A stretch of 64,000 nt of DNA from Bacteroidales bacterium UBA5536 (GCA_002426795.1 DINQ01000011.1:1-64000), one strand, 5' to 3'; positions 18,581 to 27,988 are shown, numbered from the stretch's first letter. Program-made: numbers and translations. Notes: a model not told the origin generated them from the letters alone.

Positions 18581-18820
18581 TTAATAGGTAATTGTTTTTG
18601 ATAAATGTTCACCATCAGCAAATACGCTGATGTGATATTGTCCTTTTTGAATTTGTAATGGGATTGTGATGAAATTGGAGTTGCTAAATGATTGTTTTAC
18701 AAGAATGTTTTTCTGTTCTTTATCAACTAAAACAATACTTACTTCGCCTGTTTTAACCAGAAATCCAAAGGTTAGAAATAGTTTTTTGTGCTGGATATCA
18801 GCAATAAAACTGTTTTGCAT
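18581..18820 (-). CDS. Small hypothetical protein
   Basis: A 79-residue protein with no signal peptide and no family I recognise. It reads as a small beta-sandwich (VSIVLVDKEQKNILVKQ, FITIPLQIQKGQYHISVFAD) and ends KTITY, rather like the strand pattern of a T9SS sorting tail or a DUF3244-type domain. It lies between the BNR lipoprotein gene (11-base gap) and the S74 gene (14-base gap), so it is a genuine member of the operon. Confidence 0.6.
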   Translation of the reverse strand: MQNSFIADIQHKKLFLTFGFLVKTGEVSIVLVDKEQKNILVKQSFSNSNFITIPLQIQKGQYHISVFADGEHLSKTITY

Positions 18821-18831
18821 GATGCTTCGTA

Positions 18832-21318
18832 TTATTGGTTTATGCCATATCTGAACACAATTGATCCGCTGCCTGCTACAAAACCAAAATCTTCTCCCAG
18901 GAAGAAAACATCAGTCATTCCTTCAAGATTGCGCGTATCATACATGGGTTCCCAGCTGATGCCGCCATCGTTGGTTTGATAAACTTTAGGCTGCGGTTCA
19001 GCGGTATTCATATCTACAGTTGCATAGCCTTTGTCATTGCTGGTGAAGTGAATAGCAGAAAAACCGGAAACACCTGCAACTGTATTTTTAACCCAGCTTT
19101 GACCGGCGTCTTCACTCCTGAAAATAACCGCCTCATTGTTTTCTTCTCCGGCGAGCCATATGCTTGATTCATCAGGCATAAAGGCATCATGCAGCAAAGT
19201 GGATGAACTTGCCATTGGCAACTGACTTCCTTCCCAACTCACTCCGCCATTAGTGGTGGTCATAAAAAATGTAGAGGAGGGCTGATTTTCATCATAAACA
19301 TTATAAAGTATGCCACTGTTTCCATTCATGGCTAGTTTTGGAGCCTCTCCATATTCGTTGGGATACGGGATTTCAAAATAGCCGGTTGGATCGTGCCAGG
19401 CTGCATTTGCCCGATAGATTCGATAATGATATGGAATACCTGTATCCTTACCTACTGCAACTATTTCGCCCTGGCTATTCGTTGCAAGGTCAAAAATATC
19501 TTTCCATTGAAAGGTGGGTTGATTAAACTCTCCATATGTAAGCAGGGATAAGGTGTTGCCGCCATCATTCGTTTCCCACACATCTCCAAACTGATCAAGT
19601 ACAATGCCTTCACCGAGATCATTGTACATCAGGATTTTGCTTAAGCCTTTATTGGTTTGATGCATTTGCTGCCAATTGAGGCCACCATCCTCGGTTTTCA
19701 GTATCAGGCCATTTTGTATGCCGGAAACTGTCATCCATCCATTGCCTGGATTAACAAAAGTGATGTTGCCAACTGTTGTTGATTCATTTAACCCCTCTTG
19801 AGCCATGTTATACATTTCCCAAACGGGTATTTTGAAGTGAATTTGGGCTGCATCAAACCCGATTTGCAATCCTGCCTTGTATGATTCAACTCCCAAAACA
19901 TGCATGCTTTCTGTCATATTGTAGGTATCCCATTCATATTCAAAGGGTTCATTGTTGTCAACATAAATTACTTCTCCATCAACAATAAAGTGCACCTCAT
20001 CAGGCGTTTCGCCAGTGTAGCTGGTTTGTATGAACATCGGATCACCAACAAGATGTGTTTGGCCTTCGGTGGGGTATATGAGGTATAAATTATTCCCAAA
20101 AGGTTCGTTGTCCAATGCGAAAACCACTTCTTCGAAAAGGCAGAATTCTTTACTCCATTCTTCTCCAAAGCCTAGTATGTCTATTTTTACACCAACTTGA
20201 GCTTGCGAGCCTACTTTGAATATCATGTCCCAATAACCCGTATTGACATGAAGAGAAGCATTTATTTGTCCACAACCGGTAAGGTTAGCGAATGGACCAG
20301 CCACACCATAAAGGAGTAAGTCTATTTCGGGGCCAATATGTGCCGTGAAGGAGGCTCCTGCATCGAGTGTAGGTGCTACAAAATCTGTTTGATAGTCTTT
20401 TTCAGCAATTTCGCCCCAGCCATTATCTTCGGTATAACGTGAACCGATTCTTCCGGTGAAACTTTCACTTGCTGAAGTAGTTAATACGGCTGTGATGCTG
20501 CCATCCATTTCTACAAATAGCTCAATACGGGGCACAAATACCACTGGTACAGGGCCAAGCATAAAAGTCCATGGGAGAAAATAGAATTGTGCAAGCAAGA
20601 TTCTTTCCTGCATGTTTACCCCATTTTCTGACATTACAAGGATCGAAGCCAGTTGATTAATCTCAACACCTGTTTCAAACTTTTCTATAACAGGTTGAGG
20701 AGGCAATGCAAGCCAATCAAAATCCCAATCAAAATCAAAGAAAAACTCAATATCCAGTTCGGTATGACCCGATAAGGATACTGTACCTGTTGGCGTTGGG
20801 AAAGAATGATTGTAATCCATTGAGAATACCTGAAAATCAGTGTCTTTCAAATTTTTCAAAACAACACCCTCTGCAAGTACAACACGCTCAACTTTCTGCA
20901 TGCTCAGTTTCCCCGTCCTGAATCTGATACTGCCTTTATGAACAGCATCTGTTAGCGTTGCTTGTTCTGTTTCAATTGTTAAGTTGCCATTTTTGGAGTT
21001 TGTAACTGACTTCACTTTTCGCAGATAGCCATATTTCGCTTTATCAGAGCTGCTGTCGACCAGAATATCTCCTTCCTTTAGACCGGAGAGAAGCGCTGAA
21101 CTGCCATCAGCAATAATGGTATAACTTACTGTGTCAATTGAAAGAATGCTTTTACGACTGGACTCGTCGACAATCTTAGTGTTTTCTGCTACGATAATAT
21201 CCTCAACCGGTTCCGGCTCTGGTGTTATCTCTTCATTTTTGTCTTTTTTACAGCTTGTGATCGCGAGGGCCAACAATACAATCCAAAAGGCTGATTTAAT
21301 TTTTGTTGAAAAATGCAT
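18832..21318 (-). CDS. Ycf48/BNR-repeat lipoprotein
   Basis: An 828-residue lipoprotein. The frame is open from 21441, but the ATG at 21318 gives a proper lipoprotein signal (FWIVLLALAITSCKKDK, Cys near residue 21) and follows a -7 box at 21346. Residues ~50-150 contain a segment like SALLSGLKEGDILVDSS. The C-terminal ~300 residues are a beta-propeller of Ycf48/BNR type, with repeated Asp-box-like turns (TEDGGLNWQQ, TNDGGNTLS, TTNGGVSWEG, SEDAGQSWVK, TNDGGISWEP). It heads the operon 21318-14439 and is probably an outer-membrane surface lipoprotein. Confidence 0.8.
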   Translation of the reverse strand: MHFSTKIKSAFWIVLLALAITSCKKDKNEEITPEPEPVEDIIVAENTKIVDESSRKSILSIDTVSYTIIADGSSALLSGLKEGDILVDSSSDKAKYGYLRKVKSVTNSKNGNLTIETEQATLTDAVHKGSIRFRTGKLSMQKVERVVLAEGVVLKNLKDTDFQVFSMDYNHSFPTPTGTVSLSGHTELDIEFFFDFDWDFDWLALPPQPVIEKFETGVEINQLASILVMSENGVNMQERILLAQFYFLPWTFMLGPVPVVFVPRIELFVEMDGSITAVLTTSASESFTGRIGSRYTEDNGWGEIAEKDYQTDFVAPTLDAGASFTAHIGPEIDLLLYGVAGPFANLTGCGQINASLHVNTGYWDMIFKVGSQAQVGVKIDILGFGEEWSKEFCLFEEVVFALDNEPFGNNLYLIYPTEGQTHLVGDPMFIQTSYTGETPDEVHFIVDGEVIYVDNNEPFEYEWDTYNMTESMHVLGVESYKAGLQIGFDAAQIHFKIPVWEMYNMAQEGLNESTTVGNITFVNPGNGWMTVSGIQNGLILKTEDGGLNWQQMHQTNKGLSKILMYNDLGEGIVLDQFGDVWETNDGGNTLSLLTYGEFNQPTFQWKDIFDLATNSQGEIVAVGKDTGIPYHYRIYRANAAWHDPTGYFEIPYPNEYGEAPKLAMNGNSGILYNVYDENQPSSTFFMTTTNGGVSWEGSQLPMASSSTLLHDAFMPDESSIWLAGEENNEAVIFRSEDAGQSWVKNTVAGVSGFSAIHFTSNDKGYATVDMNTAEPQPKVYQTNDGGISWEPMYDTRNLEGMTDVFFLGEDFGFVAGSGSIVFRYGINQ

Positions 21319-21646
21319 GATAAACGTTTTTGTTGTTTGACGATGCAAACCTATTCGCTGATGAGCGCGGAAGCAATAAAATGAAGGCTGTAAATGGTAT
21401 GCGTTGCTTTTACTACAGGTGTGCTTATGGTATGCAAGCAAGTTTTAACTAGCTTAATATCAGACAATATAAATTGAATCTTAGATAAATTTTTTATGTG
21501 TAAATGAAAAAGTTTTACCTTTAAAAACTGAACCAACAAAGGCTCATGAAAAAGCACAAGAAAAAGCATCATTACGGCTGGTATGCAAATGATTATGTTG
21601 CTTTTGCGATTATTCTGATCTGTCAATCAAAAAATACAATAACCAG
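21319..21646. other. Divergent promoter region
   Basis: This 328-base gap separates the BNR lipoprotein operon (minus) from the TPR/LuxR-type regulator (plus). One clear -7 box (21346-21353, minus) was found. The plus-strand promoter was not resolved, and no other element is evident. Confidence 0.5.
21346..21353 (-). promoter_or_regulatory. -7 box of the surface-protein operon
   Basis: The minus strand reads TAGGTTTG (TAnnTTTG), 27 bases before the ATG at 21318 and inside the longer open frame, which supports that start codon. Confidence 0.5.
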
Positions 21647-23581
21647 ATGAAATACACTTTAAAGCAACTGATCATTGTGGTTTTCTTCATGTTCTTACAA
21701 ACAACTTTGCCTATTGATACTGTTTTAGCTCAGAATTTTGTAATCGACCAGCAATTCAAGGAATTGCGTGATGATATGCTTCTTGAAAAACTTGACTCAC
21801 TCTATAAAGATTCCTATATACAGAACCCTGAACTGGCTGCTGAAATAGCCTATGCAATGATAAAAACAGGTGGCGAAAGAAACAACAAATCGTTGAAGAT
21901 GAAGGGTTTTGCTAATCTTTCTGATTTTTACTATCGACGCAGTAAGTATGATAGTGTTTTGTATTATGCGAATCAGGTAATTCAACTAAGACAAGATCAC
22001 GAAACTAATCTTAATATTGGAAGTGCTTATATGCACCAATGTAATGTGAACATCATCCGGGGAAACTATTCAGAGGCTGAAGTTAATGGTTTAAAGGCTT
22101 TGGAGGTTTTTACCCAGCTGAATGACACTTTTCAAATGGCTAAAACCAAGAAGAATCTTTCATACATATTCAAAGATAGAGGAGAATACGATAAGGCAAT
22201 GGCTTATGCTATGGAGGCCCTGGAATTTTTTGAGCAGAGCAACGACTCCATGATAATCGCGAGTGGACTGGGTACGGTGGCAAATATTTACCTGAGTATT
22301 GGGAACCTCAAATTGGCAAAGGCATATTTTATGCGGGCCAAACATTACTTAGCGCATTACGAATCATCACTTACTTACTCGCAAGTATTGCAAGCCATTG
22401 CAGGTATTTATCGCCAGGCGAATAAAACAGATTCTTCAGTAGTTTTATTTGAAGAAGCACTTTCTTTGGCGCGAAAAAATAACAATTCGTTGCTTATAGG
22501 TAAAATTCTCATGAATTTGGCCAATGCGCTAAAAGCTGACAATCAGATCGATCAGGCTATTACAAGGTTCAAAGAAGCTGAGGAAATCTTTACGCAAATA
22601 CAATCAGAGAAAGACATCAATCAAGTAACCTATTCATTAGGTGAAACATATTTTGAATCCGGAGACTTAAAGAATGGAGAACATTTTCTTTTACAAGCAC
22701 TTGAAACCTCTGATCGCATTGGCCACGCTTTGATTTATGAAGGCACGCTTAAACAATTGTATCTATTGTATGCGGCCAACAAAAACTTTGAGAAAGCGTA
22801 TAATTACCTTCAGTTATATGGCAATTATCATGACAGCATACAGAGCAAAAAAATCCAGTTAAAGATTGCCGAGCTTGAGACAAAGTATGAATCAGCAAAG
22901 AAGGAACAGAAAATATCGGAACTTACGCATCAGCAACAAATAGAGCAGGTTAAGAAGAAAAACCAGCGATTAATCTTTTTGGGAATCAGTATCATGCTTA
23001 TGCTTTTACTTTTTATTGTGTGGCAAAAAAGGCGTCGTGAAAAGCTTGTTTATGCACAAAAAGAATTGCTTCATGTGCAGGAAAAGCAACTTGCTGAAGC
23101 TGAGCTGGAAAAGCAAAAACTGCGCGAGGAGGAGCTAGAGCAATCCATCCAGTTTAAATCGCGACAATTAAGTACCCATGCTTTGCATATGATGCAAAAA
23201 AACAGCATCTTGCAAGAACTTCAAGCCAAGTTGAAAAGTTTGTCGAGGAAAGTTTCGGATGAGGATAAAAAGCACCTGAAAAGCATAAACCTTCAGATCA
23301 ATCAAAGTTTGCTTTCTGACAAGGAATGGGATTTGTTTAAACGCTATTTTGAAGCGGTGAATAAGGATTTTTATGAAAAACTACTGAAAATAAATGCTGA
23401 CTTAACGAATTACGAGCAGCGCTTGTGCGCACTAATCAAACTCAATATGAACAGCCACGAAATGGCCTCGGTGCTCAATATTTCGCCCAATAGTGTCAAG
23501 AGCGCTCGCTATCGGCTGAAGAAAAAACTTGGACTTAATGCGGAAGCTGATCTGGAAGCCTTTATCCGTGGAATTGCTTAA
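21647..23581 (+). CDS. TPR membrane protein with LuxR-type HTH
   Basis: A 644-residue regulator of a kind common in Bacteroidetes. It has an N-terminal signal-anchor (IIVVFFMFLQTTLPIDTVLA), about nine tetratricopeptide repeats (residues ~50-400), a membrane helix (LIFLGISIMLMLLLFIVW, ~440-458), a long coiled coil rich in K/E/Q, and a C-terminal helix-turn-helix (residues ~580-644: LTNYEQRLCALIKLNMNSHE, MASVLNISPNSVKSARYRLK) of LuxR/GerE type. The TPRs would be periplasmic and the DNA-binding end cytoplasmic. It is divergent from, and may control, the operon starting at 21318. Confidence 0.85.
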   Translation: MKYTLKQLIIVVFFMFLQTTLPIDTVLAQNFVIDQQFKELRDDMLLEKLDSLYKDSYIQNPELAAEIAYAMIKTGGERNNKSLKMKGFANLSDFYYRRSKYDSVLYYANQVIQLRQDHETNLNIGSAYMHQCNVNIIRGNYSEAEVNGLKALEVFTQLNDTFQMAKTKKNLSYIFKDRGEYDKAMAYAMEALEFFEQSNDSMIIASGLGTVANIYLSIGNLKLAKAYFMRAKHYLAHYESSLTYSQVLQAIAGIYRQANKTDSSVVLFEEALSLARKNNNSLLIGKILMNLANALKADNQIDQAITRFKEAEEIFTQIQSEKDINQVTYSLGETYFESGDLKNGEHFLLQALETSDRIGHALIYEGTLKQLYLLYAANKNFEKAYNYLQLYGNYHDSIQSKKIQLKIAELETKYESAKKEQKISELTHQQQIEQVKKKNQRLIFLGISIMLMLLLFIVWQKRRREKLVYAQKELLHVQEKQLAEAELEKQKLREEELEQSIQFKSRQLSTHALHMMQKNSILQELQAKLKSLSRKVSDEDKKHLKSINLQINQSLLSDKEWDLFKRYFEAVNKDFYEKLLKINADLTNYEQRLCALIKLNMNSHEMASVLNISPNSVKSARYRLKKKLGLNAEADLEAFIRGIA

Positions 23582-23594
23582 GAATGTAATCGTT

Positions 23595-23695
23595 CTCTTT
23601 ACCTTTTAACTTGGCTCTTTCAACTTTTTCCCTGGCTCATTCGCCTTTCACCTCTATGGTCTCCCGTCTTCGGACTTCGGACTCCGGTCTTCACT
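23595..23695 (-). repeat. Dispersed TTGGCTC repeat, copy 2
   Basis: It begins with CTTTTAACTTGGCTCTTTC-like units and continues into CTCCCGTCTTCGGACTTCGG. It matches the copies at 53-120, 23991-24030 and 24052-24112. It fills the space between two gene ends. Confidence 0.65.
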
Positions 23696-23870
23696 ATTTC
23701 CGTTTGTCGTACTTGTATTTTGCAAAAGCAGGTATAAACACCAGTGCTATTCCACCAAGGCCAACCGCCAGCAGAATTGTTGCACCCTGCAAGTGCAGCA
23801 TTTTAAATAAAACAGATAATACGGTGATTGAACTAAAAATAGCCCCCGAAAAATAAACAAGCTTCTTCAT
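23694..23870 (-). CDS. Small two-helix membrane protein
   Basis: A 58-residue protein, MKKLVYFSGAIFSSITVLSV then LFKMLHLQGATILLAVGLGG, with two membrane helices and a basic end (KYKYDKRK). The LFKMLHLQGA motif resembles the KIMHWPGA-type motif of small GldL-like Bacteroidetes membrane proteins. The open frame reaches 23984, but the ATG at 23870 gives the conventional MKKL start. Function unknown. Confidence 0.6.
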   Translation of the reverse strand: MKKLVYFSGAIFSSITVLSVLFKMLHLQGATILLAVGLGGIALVFIPAFAKYKYDKRK

Positions 23871-23990
23871 GATGGTGTGCTTTCTATATGTCATTAAATG
23901 AATTCCCACGAAATATGTCGGAAGAATTTGACCAATGACAAAAATACGGAAAATTTCAGGTCCCACTTTTTGCTGATGACTCACCTGGTT

Positions 23991-24112
23991 GATTCTTTTG
24001 CCCTGGCTCTTTTAACTTGGCTCCGTTCTGTAGGTTGACTGGAAAATATCTTTGCCTTTTAACTTGGCTCTTTCACCTCTCCGGTCTTCCGTCTCCCGTC
24101 TTCCGACTTCCA
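23991..24112 (-). repeat. Dispersed TTGGCTC repeat, copies 3 and 4
   Basis: Two copies (about 23991-24030 and 24052-24112) carry CTTTTAACTTGGCTC; the second adds CCGGTCTTCCGTCTCCCGTC. The second runs into the 3' end of the flippase-like gene and supplies its last ~16 codons. Confidence 0.65.
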
Positions 24113-25075
24113 TAATCCCTTCAATGCCTTGCTGTCTTCTTTGATCTGCTGCAACGAGATCGGCATTAGCAGCCAGAAAACCAGCCCGATCAGGCTGCCC
24201 CACAAAAAGAAAGCCCCAAACTGTAAAAGCGAAAACGAAAGCGCTACTTCAGAGCTGATACCATAAAACGACAACAGATAAACCAGACTCATCTCGCGTG
24301 TGCCAAATCCGGCCCACGAAATAGGCAGGATGGTGGCCAACCCAACCACACTCAGGATGATGGCAATATCGACCAACCTGAGTTCTATACTCAACGACAG
24401 AAAGATCAGAGCAATGGCGCCATAAAAAGCCAGATAGGCTAGCAAAGTGATAGCCCACAACATAGGCGCGCGACGGTCGACAGCCTGTAGCAGGCTATCC
24501 CTGATAAATTCCAGAATCCGGTTTTGTCCGATCTTTGGATGTTTCATGACTTGTTTCAGGATAAAAACCGTCGAAACCAATCCCACAAAAAACAACAGAA
24601 TGCCGGCCAAAACAGCCAGATAAGCATTGTCGAAGCTCAGTCCGCTGTAGTAGAACAAGCCGGCAAAGGCCAACATCACCAACACACCCAGATCGAAGAT
24701 ACGGTCGGTAACGATGGTGCGGAACGAAGGCAGAAAAGCAATATCGCAGTCCTCGCGCAGGTAATACAGTCGGGCAATCTCGCCAATGCGGCCGGGCGTA
24801 ATCACGCCAATGGTAAAGGATGCCATATAAGCGCCAAAGGCCTTGATGGGTTTGTACACATAGCCCTCGTTGCGGACAATGCGGTGCCAGCGGTAGCTCT
24901 TGATTCCCAGTACCACCACCACGCCAAAGAGCGACAAAAGGTAATACCCCAAATGCAGTTCAGAAAGAATCTCTTTAAAATCTGCCAGGTCAAAATCAAT
25001 CAGCCTGAACAACACCCAGAGGATGAGGGCCGAACCTGCGAGTTTGATCAACAGACTGCGTGTTTGTTTGCCCAT
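24059..25075 (-). CDS. Flippase-like membrane protein (LPG_synthase_TM)
   Basis: A 338-residue inner-membrane protein of the lysylphosphatidylglycerol synthase TM/UPF0104 family, with about eight helices. Marks are SYRWHRIVRNEG, the GVITPGRIGEIARLYYL signature, DRIFDLGVLV and PISWAGFGTREMSL. Such proteins are thought to move lipids or lipid-linked sugars. The last ~16 residues (KSEDGRRKTGEVKEPS) are encoded by a dispersed repeat, so the original stop codon was probably lost. It is the final gene of the operon 27988-24059, six bases after the FrhB-like gene. Confidence 0.85.
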   Translation of the reverse strand: MGKQTRSLLIKLAGSALILWVLFRLIDFDLADFKEILSELHLGYYLLSLFGVVVVLGIKSYRWHRIVRNEGYVYKPIKAFGAYMASFTIGVITPGRIGEIARLYYLREDCDIAFLPSFRTIVTDRIFDLGVLVMLAFAGLFYYSGLSFDNAYLAVLAGILLFFVGLVSTVFILKQVMKHPKIGQNRILEFIRDSLLQAVDRRAPMLWAITLLAYLAFYGAIALIFLSLSIELRLVDIAIILSVVGLATILPISWAGFGTREMSLVYLLSFYGISSEVALSFSLLQFGAFFLWGSLIGLVFWLLMPISLQQIKEDSKALKGLWKSEDGRRKTGEVKEPS

Positions 25076-25081
25076 AGCTGT

Positions 25082-26398
25082 TTAAAGTTCTTTGCGTTTG
25101 ATCTGGTGCGTCGATTTCTTCCAGATGGTGCGGCTGCGTTCGAAGATACCGCCAATAAATTTGGGCGGAAACTGTTCAACAATCCATCGTGCCACTGGCG
25201 TACTCATCAGGATAAACAGGCTGCTGATGACCACCTCCATTGCATAGCGCGAAAAGGCAAAGCCTTTCAGCTGATAGCCGTAATCCGGGGTGCTTTTGCC
25301 AAGCATTTTACGAAAACCGATGCGGATAAACCCTCCGCGTTTCTTGAAATCGTAACCGTGCGAGTGCATGGTGATGGCTTCCTGCTCGCTGATTTGGTCG
25401 AAAGAAAGCCAGCCGTCATCCACCATTTCCTGCAGTAGTGCATCGCCTTTTTTGCTGCGGCTGATTACCATCGAGAAGCCTTTGCCGCGTTCTTCGTACA
25501 CCGGCGCCCAGGCATCGCCACCCGAAATATCGGTAAACTCGTTTGTGAGGTCGGTGCAATAAAGGCTGTTGCGCAGGATGTGAAAGGGAATGAGGTAGTT
25601 GGCATGGAATTTCTTCAGCTCGATCACCCTGCCCGACTTGAGCTCCACGCGCATATTGCCGGGCCATTCGCCATGGCGAAAATAAAGCTTGGTAATCTGC
25701 CGATAGTCCTTTACGCCATGCGTTTTCAAAAAACTGTTGACCGACGAAAAATGCAGGGTGTTTCCGTAGAAAGGGCCGAAGATGTATGCAATATTCTTAA
25801 CTGACGGGTGTCCGATCGCCTGCAGCTTGCGGATCGACTGTATCTGTCCGGGCAGGCCCACATAGGCCAGTTGGCCTTCGAAGGCAGCGATCTGCGGTAG
25901 GATATCGTTGTTGGAACTGATGATGTATTTGCTTTGGGCGCCCTGCATCACCTCTTCGGCTGTGGTGGCGATGAAAGCCTGTGTAAGCCAGGGCTCAGTT
26001 TCCGACATACCCAGCACAACAGCACCATCGATGCGCTTGTTTTTCAGCAGCCAGATGAGCACTGCCGAGATGATACCTCCCGAAGCCCCACCCAGTCGCA
26101 CGGCCGGATCGGCTGCATAGCCTATGCCAATGCGTTCGTAAGGACCGATAAACGTATGGAAATGAGACCGGTCAGGGTAAAATTTTTCTGTATATTTTGG
26201 AAAATCAAATTGCTTTCCGGCGCATGCTTCCCAAAGGGTATCGGCCAGCTGATCGTCTATTGGTGCGACAATCTTAGGCAGGTATTTACCGGTTTTGTCT
26301 TCAAAAATGACCTTGCCCTCCGAGAGACCCACGCAGCTCCCGCAGCGGTTGCAGAGGTGCGACCGCATCACCTGTTGCAGCTGGTCAATACTTTTCAC
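25082..26398 (-). CDS. FrhB/FdhB-family iron-sulfur flavoprotein
   Basis: A 438-residue protein of the coenzyme F420 hydrogenase/dehydrogenase beta-subunit family. The N-terminus has a CNRCGSCVG cluster motif (residues ~16-24). The middle carries GGASGGIISAVLIWLL, VLGMSETEPWLTQAFIATT, AQSKYIISS and VGLPGQIQSIRKLQ, all typical of the FrhB domains. The C-terminal ISGGDAWAPVYEERGKGFSM is also conserved. In bacteria without F420, such proteins often occur in surface polysaccharide or pyruvyl-transfer clusters, which fits this operon. It overlaps the methyltransferase gene by 14 bases. The exact reaction is unknown. Confidence 0.82.
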   Translation of the reverse strand: MKSIDQLQQVMRSHLCNRCGSCVGLSEGKVIFEDKTGKYLPKIVAPIDDQLADTLWEACAGKQFDFPKYTEKFYPDRSHFHTFIGPYERIGIGYAADPAVRLGGASGGIISAVLIWLLKNKRIDGAVVLGMSETEPWLTQAFIATTAEEVMQGAQSKYIISSNNDILPQIAAFEGQLAYVGLPGQIQSIRKLQAIGHPSVKNIAYIFGPFYGNTLHFSSVNSFLKTHGVKDYRQITKLYFRHGEWPGNMRVELKSGRVIELKKFHANYLIPFHILRNSLYCTDLTNEFTDISGGDAWAPVYEERGKGFSMVISRSKKGDALLQEMVDDGWLSFDQISEQEAITMHSHGYDFKKRGGFIRIGFRKMLGKSTPDYGYQLKGFAFSRYAMEVVISSLFILMSTPVARWIVEQFPPKFIGGIFERSRTIWKKSTHQIKRKEL

Positions 26399-27122
26399 AG
26401 ACGTAGAATTGTCGGATTCCTAACTCGGCCAGCAGACTTCCCTGAAAGGCATTGATGACACGTTCTCCAAACTGCTGTAACGTCAGCGGGCCAACAGGAA
26501 TCAGCACTGTTCCTTTGTGTAGGAGCAGTTTCCATCCTGTTTTTTTGAGCATCACCTTCACCTCTTTTGACGAGGGAAAACGATGTGGTCCTTCGCCATG
26601 ACCGCCAAATAAGGCGGTGAAGATCCGGTAAGGCAGTTCACTTGTTGCGGGTGGACAGCTCAGCACCAAAACAGCTTCTTTGCTGCTCACACGGTGCATT
26701 TCTGAAAGAAAAGCGATGGGGTCCGCAGCATGTTCTAATGTTTCGAGGCTTAGTACGCGATCAAAAAAACCATCCGGGAAAGGCAATTCGCTGTAGGTTT
26801 CAATCTTCTCCTGAATGGCTTGCGGGCGCAGTTTGCTGGCTTCGGCCATCAGTCCGGCCGATATTTCAGCATTCAATACCGTTACTGTAGGGTTGCTGCG
26901 TTTGATAAAATCATCTGCTTCTGCATCGCGGCTGGTGATATTGAGCACCGTTTGCGCATTTTCGAGTCGCAGGTGCTGCACACTTTCCACAAATCGCTGG
27001 TCGTGCGCAGTTTTTACCTTGTTGTTTTCGGCCACATAAATACCGGCTACCCTGTCCCAATGTGCCTCAACATCGGCATCAGTCCAGTAATTGCGGTGGT
27101 CGCTGTTTTCGTAATGATTCAT
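26385..27122 (-). CDS. SAM-dependent methyltransferase
   Basis: A 245-residue class I methyltransferase (Methyltransf_11-like). The first Gly-rich motif is weak (TVLNITSRDAEADDFI instead of GxGxG). The later motifs are good: VTVLNAEIS, FPDGFFDRVLSLETLEHAAD and FLSEMHRVSSKEAVLVLSCP. The start codon overlaps the glycosyltransferase stop by one base. The operon suggests methylation of a sugar or lipid carrier. Confidence 0.8.
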   Translation of the reverse strand: MNHYENSDHRNYWTDADVEAHWDRVAGIYVAENNKVKTAHDQRFVESVQHLRLENAQTVLNITSRDAEADDFIKRSNPTVTVLNAEISAGLMAEASKLRPQAIQEKIETYSELPFPDGFFDRVLSLETLEHAADPIAFLSEMHRVSSKEAVLVLSCPPATSELPYRIFTALFGGHGEGPHRFPSSKEVKVMLKKTGWKLLLHKGTVLIPVGPLTLQQFGERVINAFQGSLLAELGIRQFYVCEKY

Positions 27123-27988
27123 CAGCCTCGTTTGGTTCGGTTCAACATGGCCACCTGATCAGCCAGCAGGCCAATGAAAAAGATAAATACGCTCATGGAT
27201 GTTACCAAAGATGCACTGTTGGGGAATCGCCCGGCAATGAAATAGCCCAGAATACCCCAGGTAAGTCCCAAAATAAACATCACCAGACTGGCCGGAAAGA
27301 ACAGCTTCAACGGATTGAAAAGCATGATGATACGCATGAGCAGCAGGATTGTTTTGGAACCGTCCTTCACAAATTTGACATTGCTCTGTCGCCCGATTCG
27401 CTCTTCGACCACAATGGGAAAAGTGCCAATGGTATAACCTTCTTTCAGAAAGGCAAGTGTCGAAGTAGTCGAAAACGAGAAACCGTTGGGCATGATGTGC
27501 AGCATCTCGTAAATCAGTTTGCGGTCGAAGCCACGGAAACCTGAGTTGTAGTCGGGCAGTTTTTGCTCTACCAGAAACTCACCGATCATGCGGATAAAAC
27601 GCTTGCCGCCTTGCCTGCGTTTCACCTGAAACGAATCGTCGGTGCGTTCGCCAATCACCATATCATGCTCATCAAGCATGCCAATGAGCGTCTCGATGTA
27701 TTTGGGATCGTGCTGTCCGTCGCTGTCGAGAATCACAACTTTTTTGCCTTTGGCTTTGCGTATGCCGGTCTTGAGTGCAGCCCCATAACCCTTGTTGATG
27801 TTGTGCCGGTAGCACTTCACCGGAAACTCGTGGATGATGTTGTAGGTGTTGTCGGTTGAGCCGTCATCAATGTATATGACTTCAAACCGCTCATGAAACT
27901 TCATTTCAACAATGCGCTCAAGGCCTTGTCGGATGCCCTGCTCTTCGTTGTAGGCAGGGATTACAATACTGATTTCCGGTGTTTCCAA
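27122..27988 (-). CDS. Family 2 glycosyltransferase (DPM-like)
   Basis: A GT2 enzyme of the dolichyl-phosphate-mannose synthase type: ISIVIPAYNEEQGIRQGLER, YIDDGSTDNTYNII, GYGAALKTGIRKAKG, VVILDSDGQHDPKYIE (DSD metal site) and two C-terminal membrane helices (LFFPASLVMFILGLTWGIL; LVTSMSVFIFFIGLLADQVA). The longest frame starts at 28057, but that ATG lies inside the terminator hairpin of the upstream operon. The TTG at 27988, just after a TACCTTTG promoter box, gives the family's usual N-terminus and is chosen. It probably charges a polyprenyl phosphate with a sugar. Confidence 0.85.
   Translation of the reverse strand: METPEISIVIPAYNEEQGIRQGLERIVEMKFHERFEVIYIDDGSTDNTYNIIHEFPVKCYRHNINKGYGAALKTGIRKAKGKKVVILDSDGQHDPKYIETLIGMLDEHDMVIGERTDDSFQVKRRQGGKRFIRMIGEFLVEQKLPDYNSGFRGFDRKLIYEMLHIMPNGFSFSTTSTLAFLKEGYTIGTFPIVVEERIGRQSNVKFVKDGSKTILLLMRIIMLFNPLKLFFPASLVMFILGLTWGILGYFIAGRFPNSASLVTSMSVFIFFIGLLADQVAMLNRTKRG

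Noticed and set aside
24524..25438. A 304-codon plus-strand frame opposite the flippase and FrhB-like genes
   Set aside because: It crosses two well-supported genes in antisense and has a His/Gln-rich composition typical of a shadow frame.
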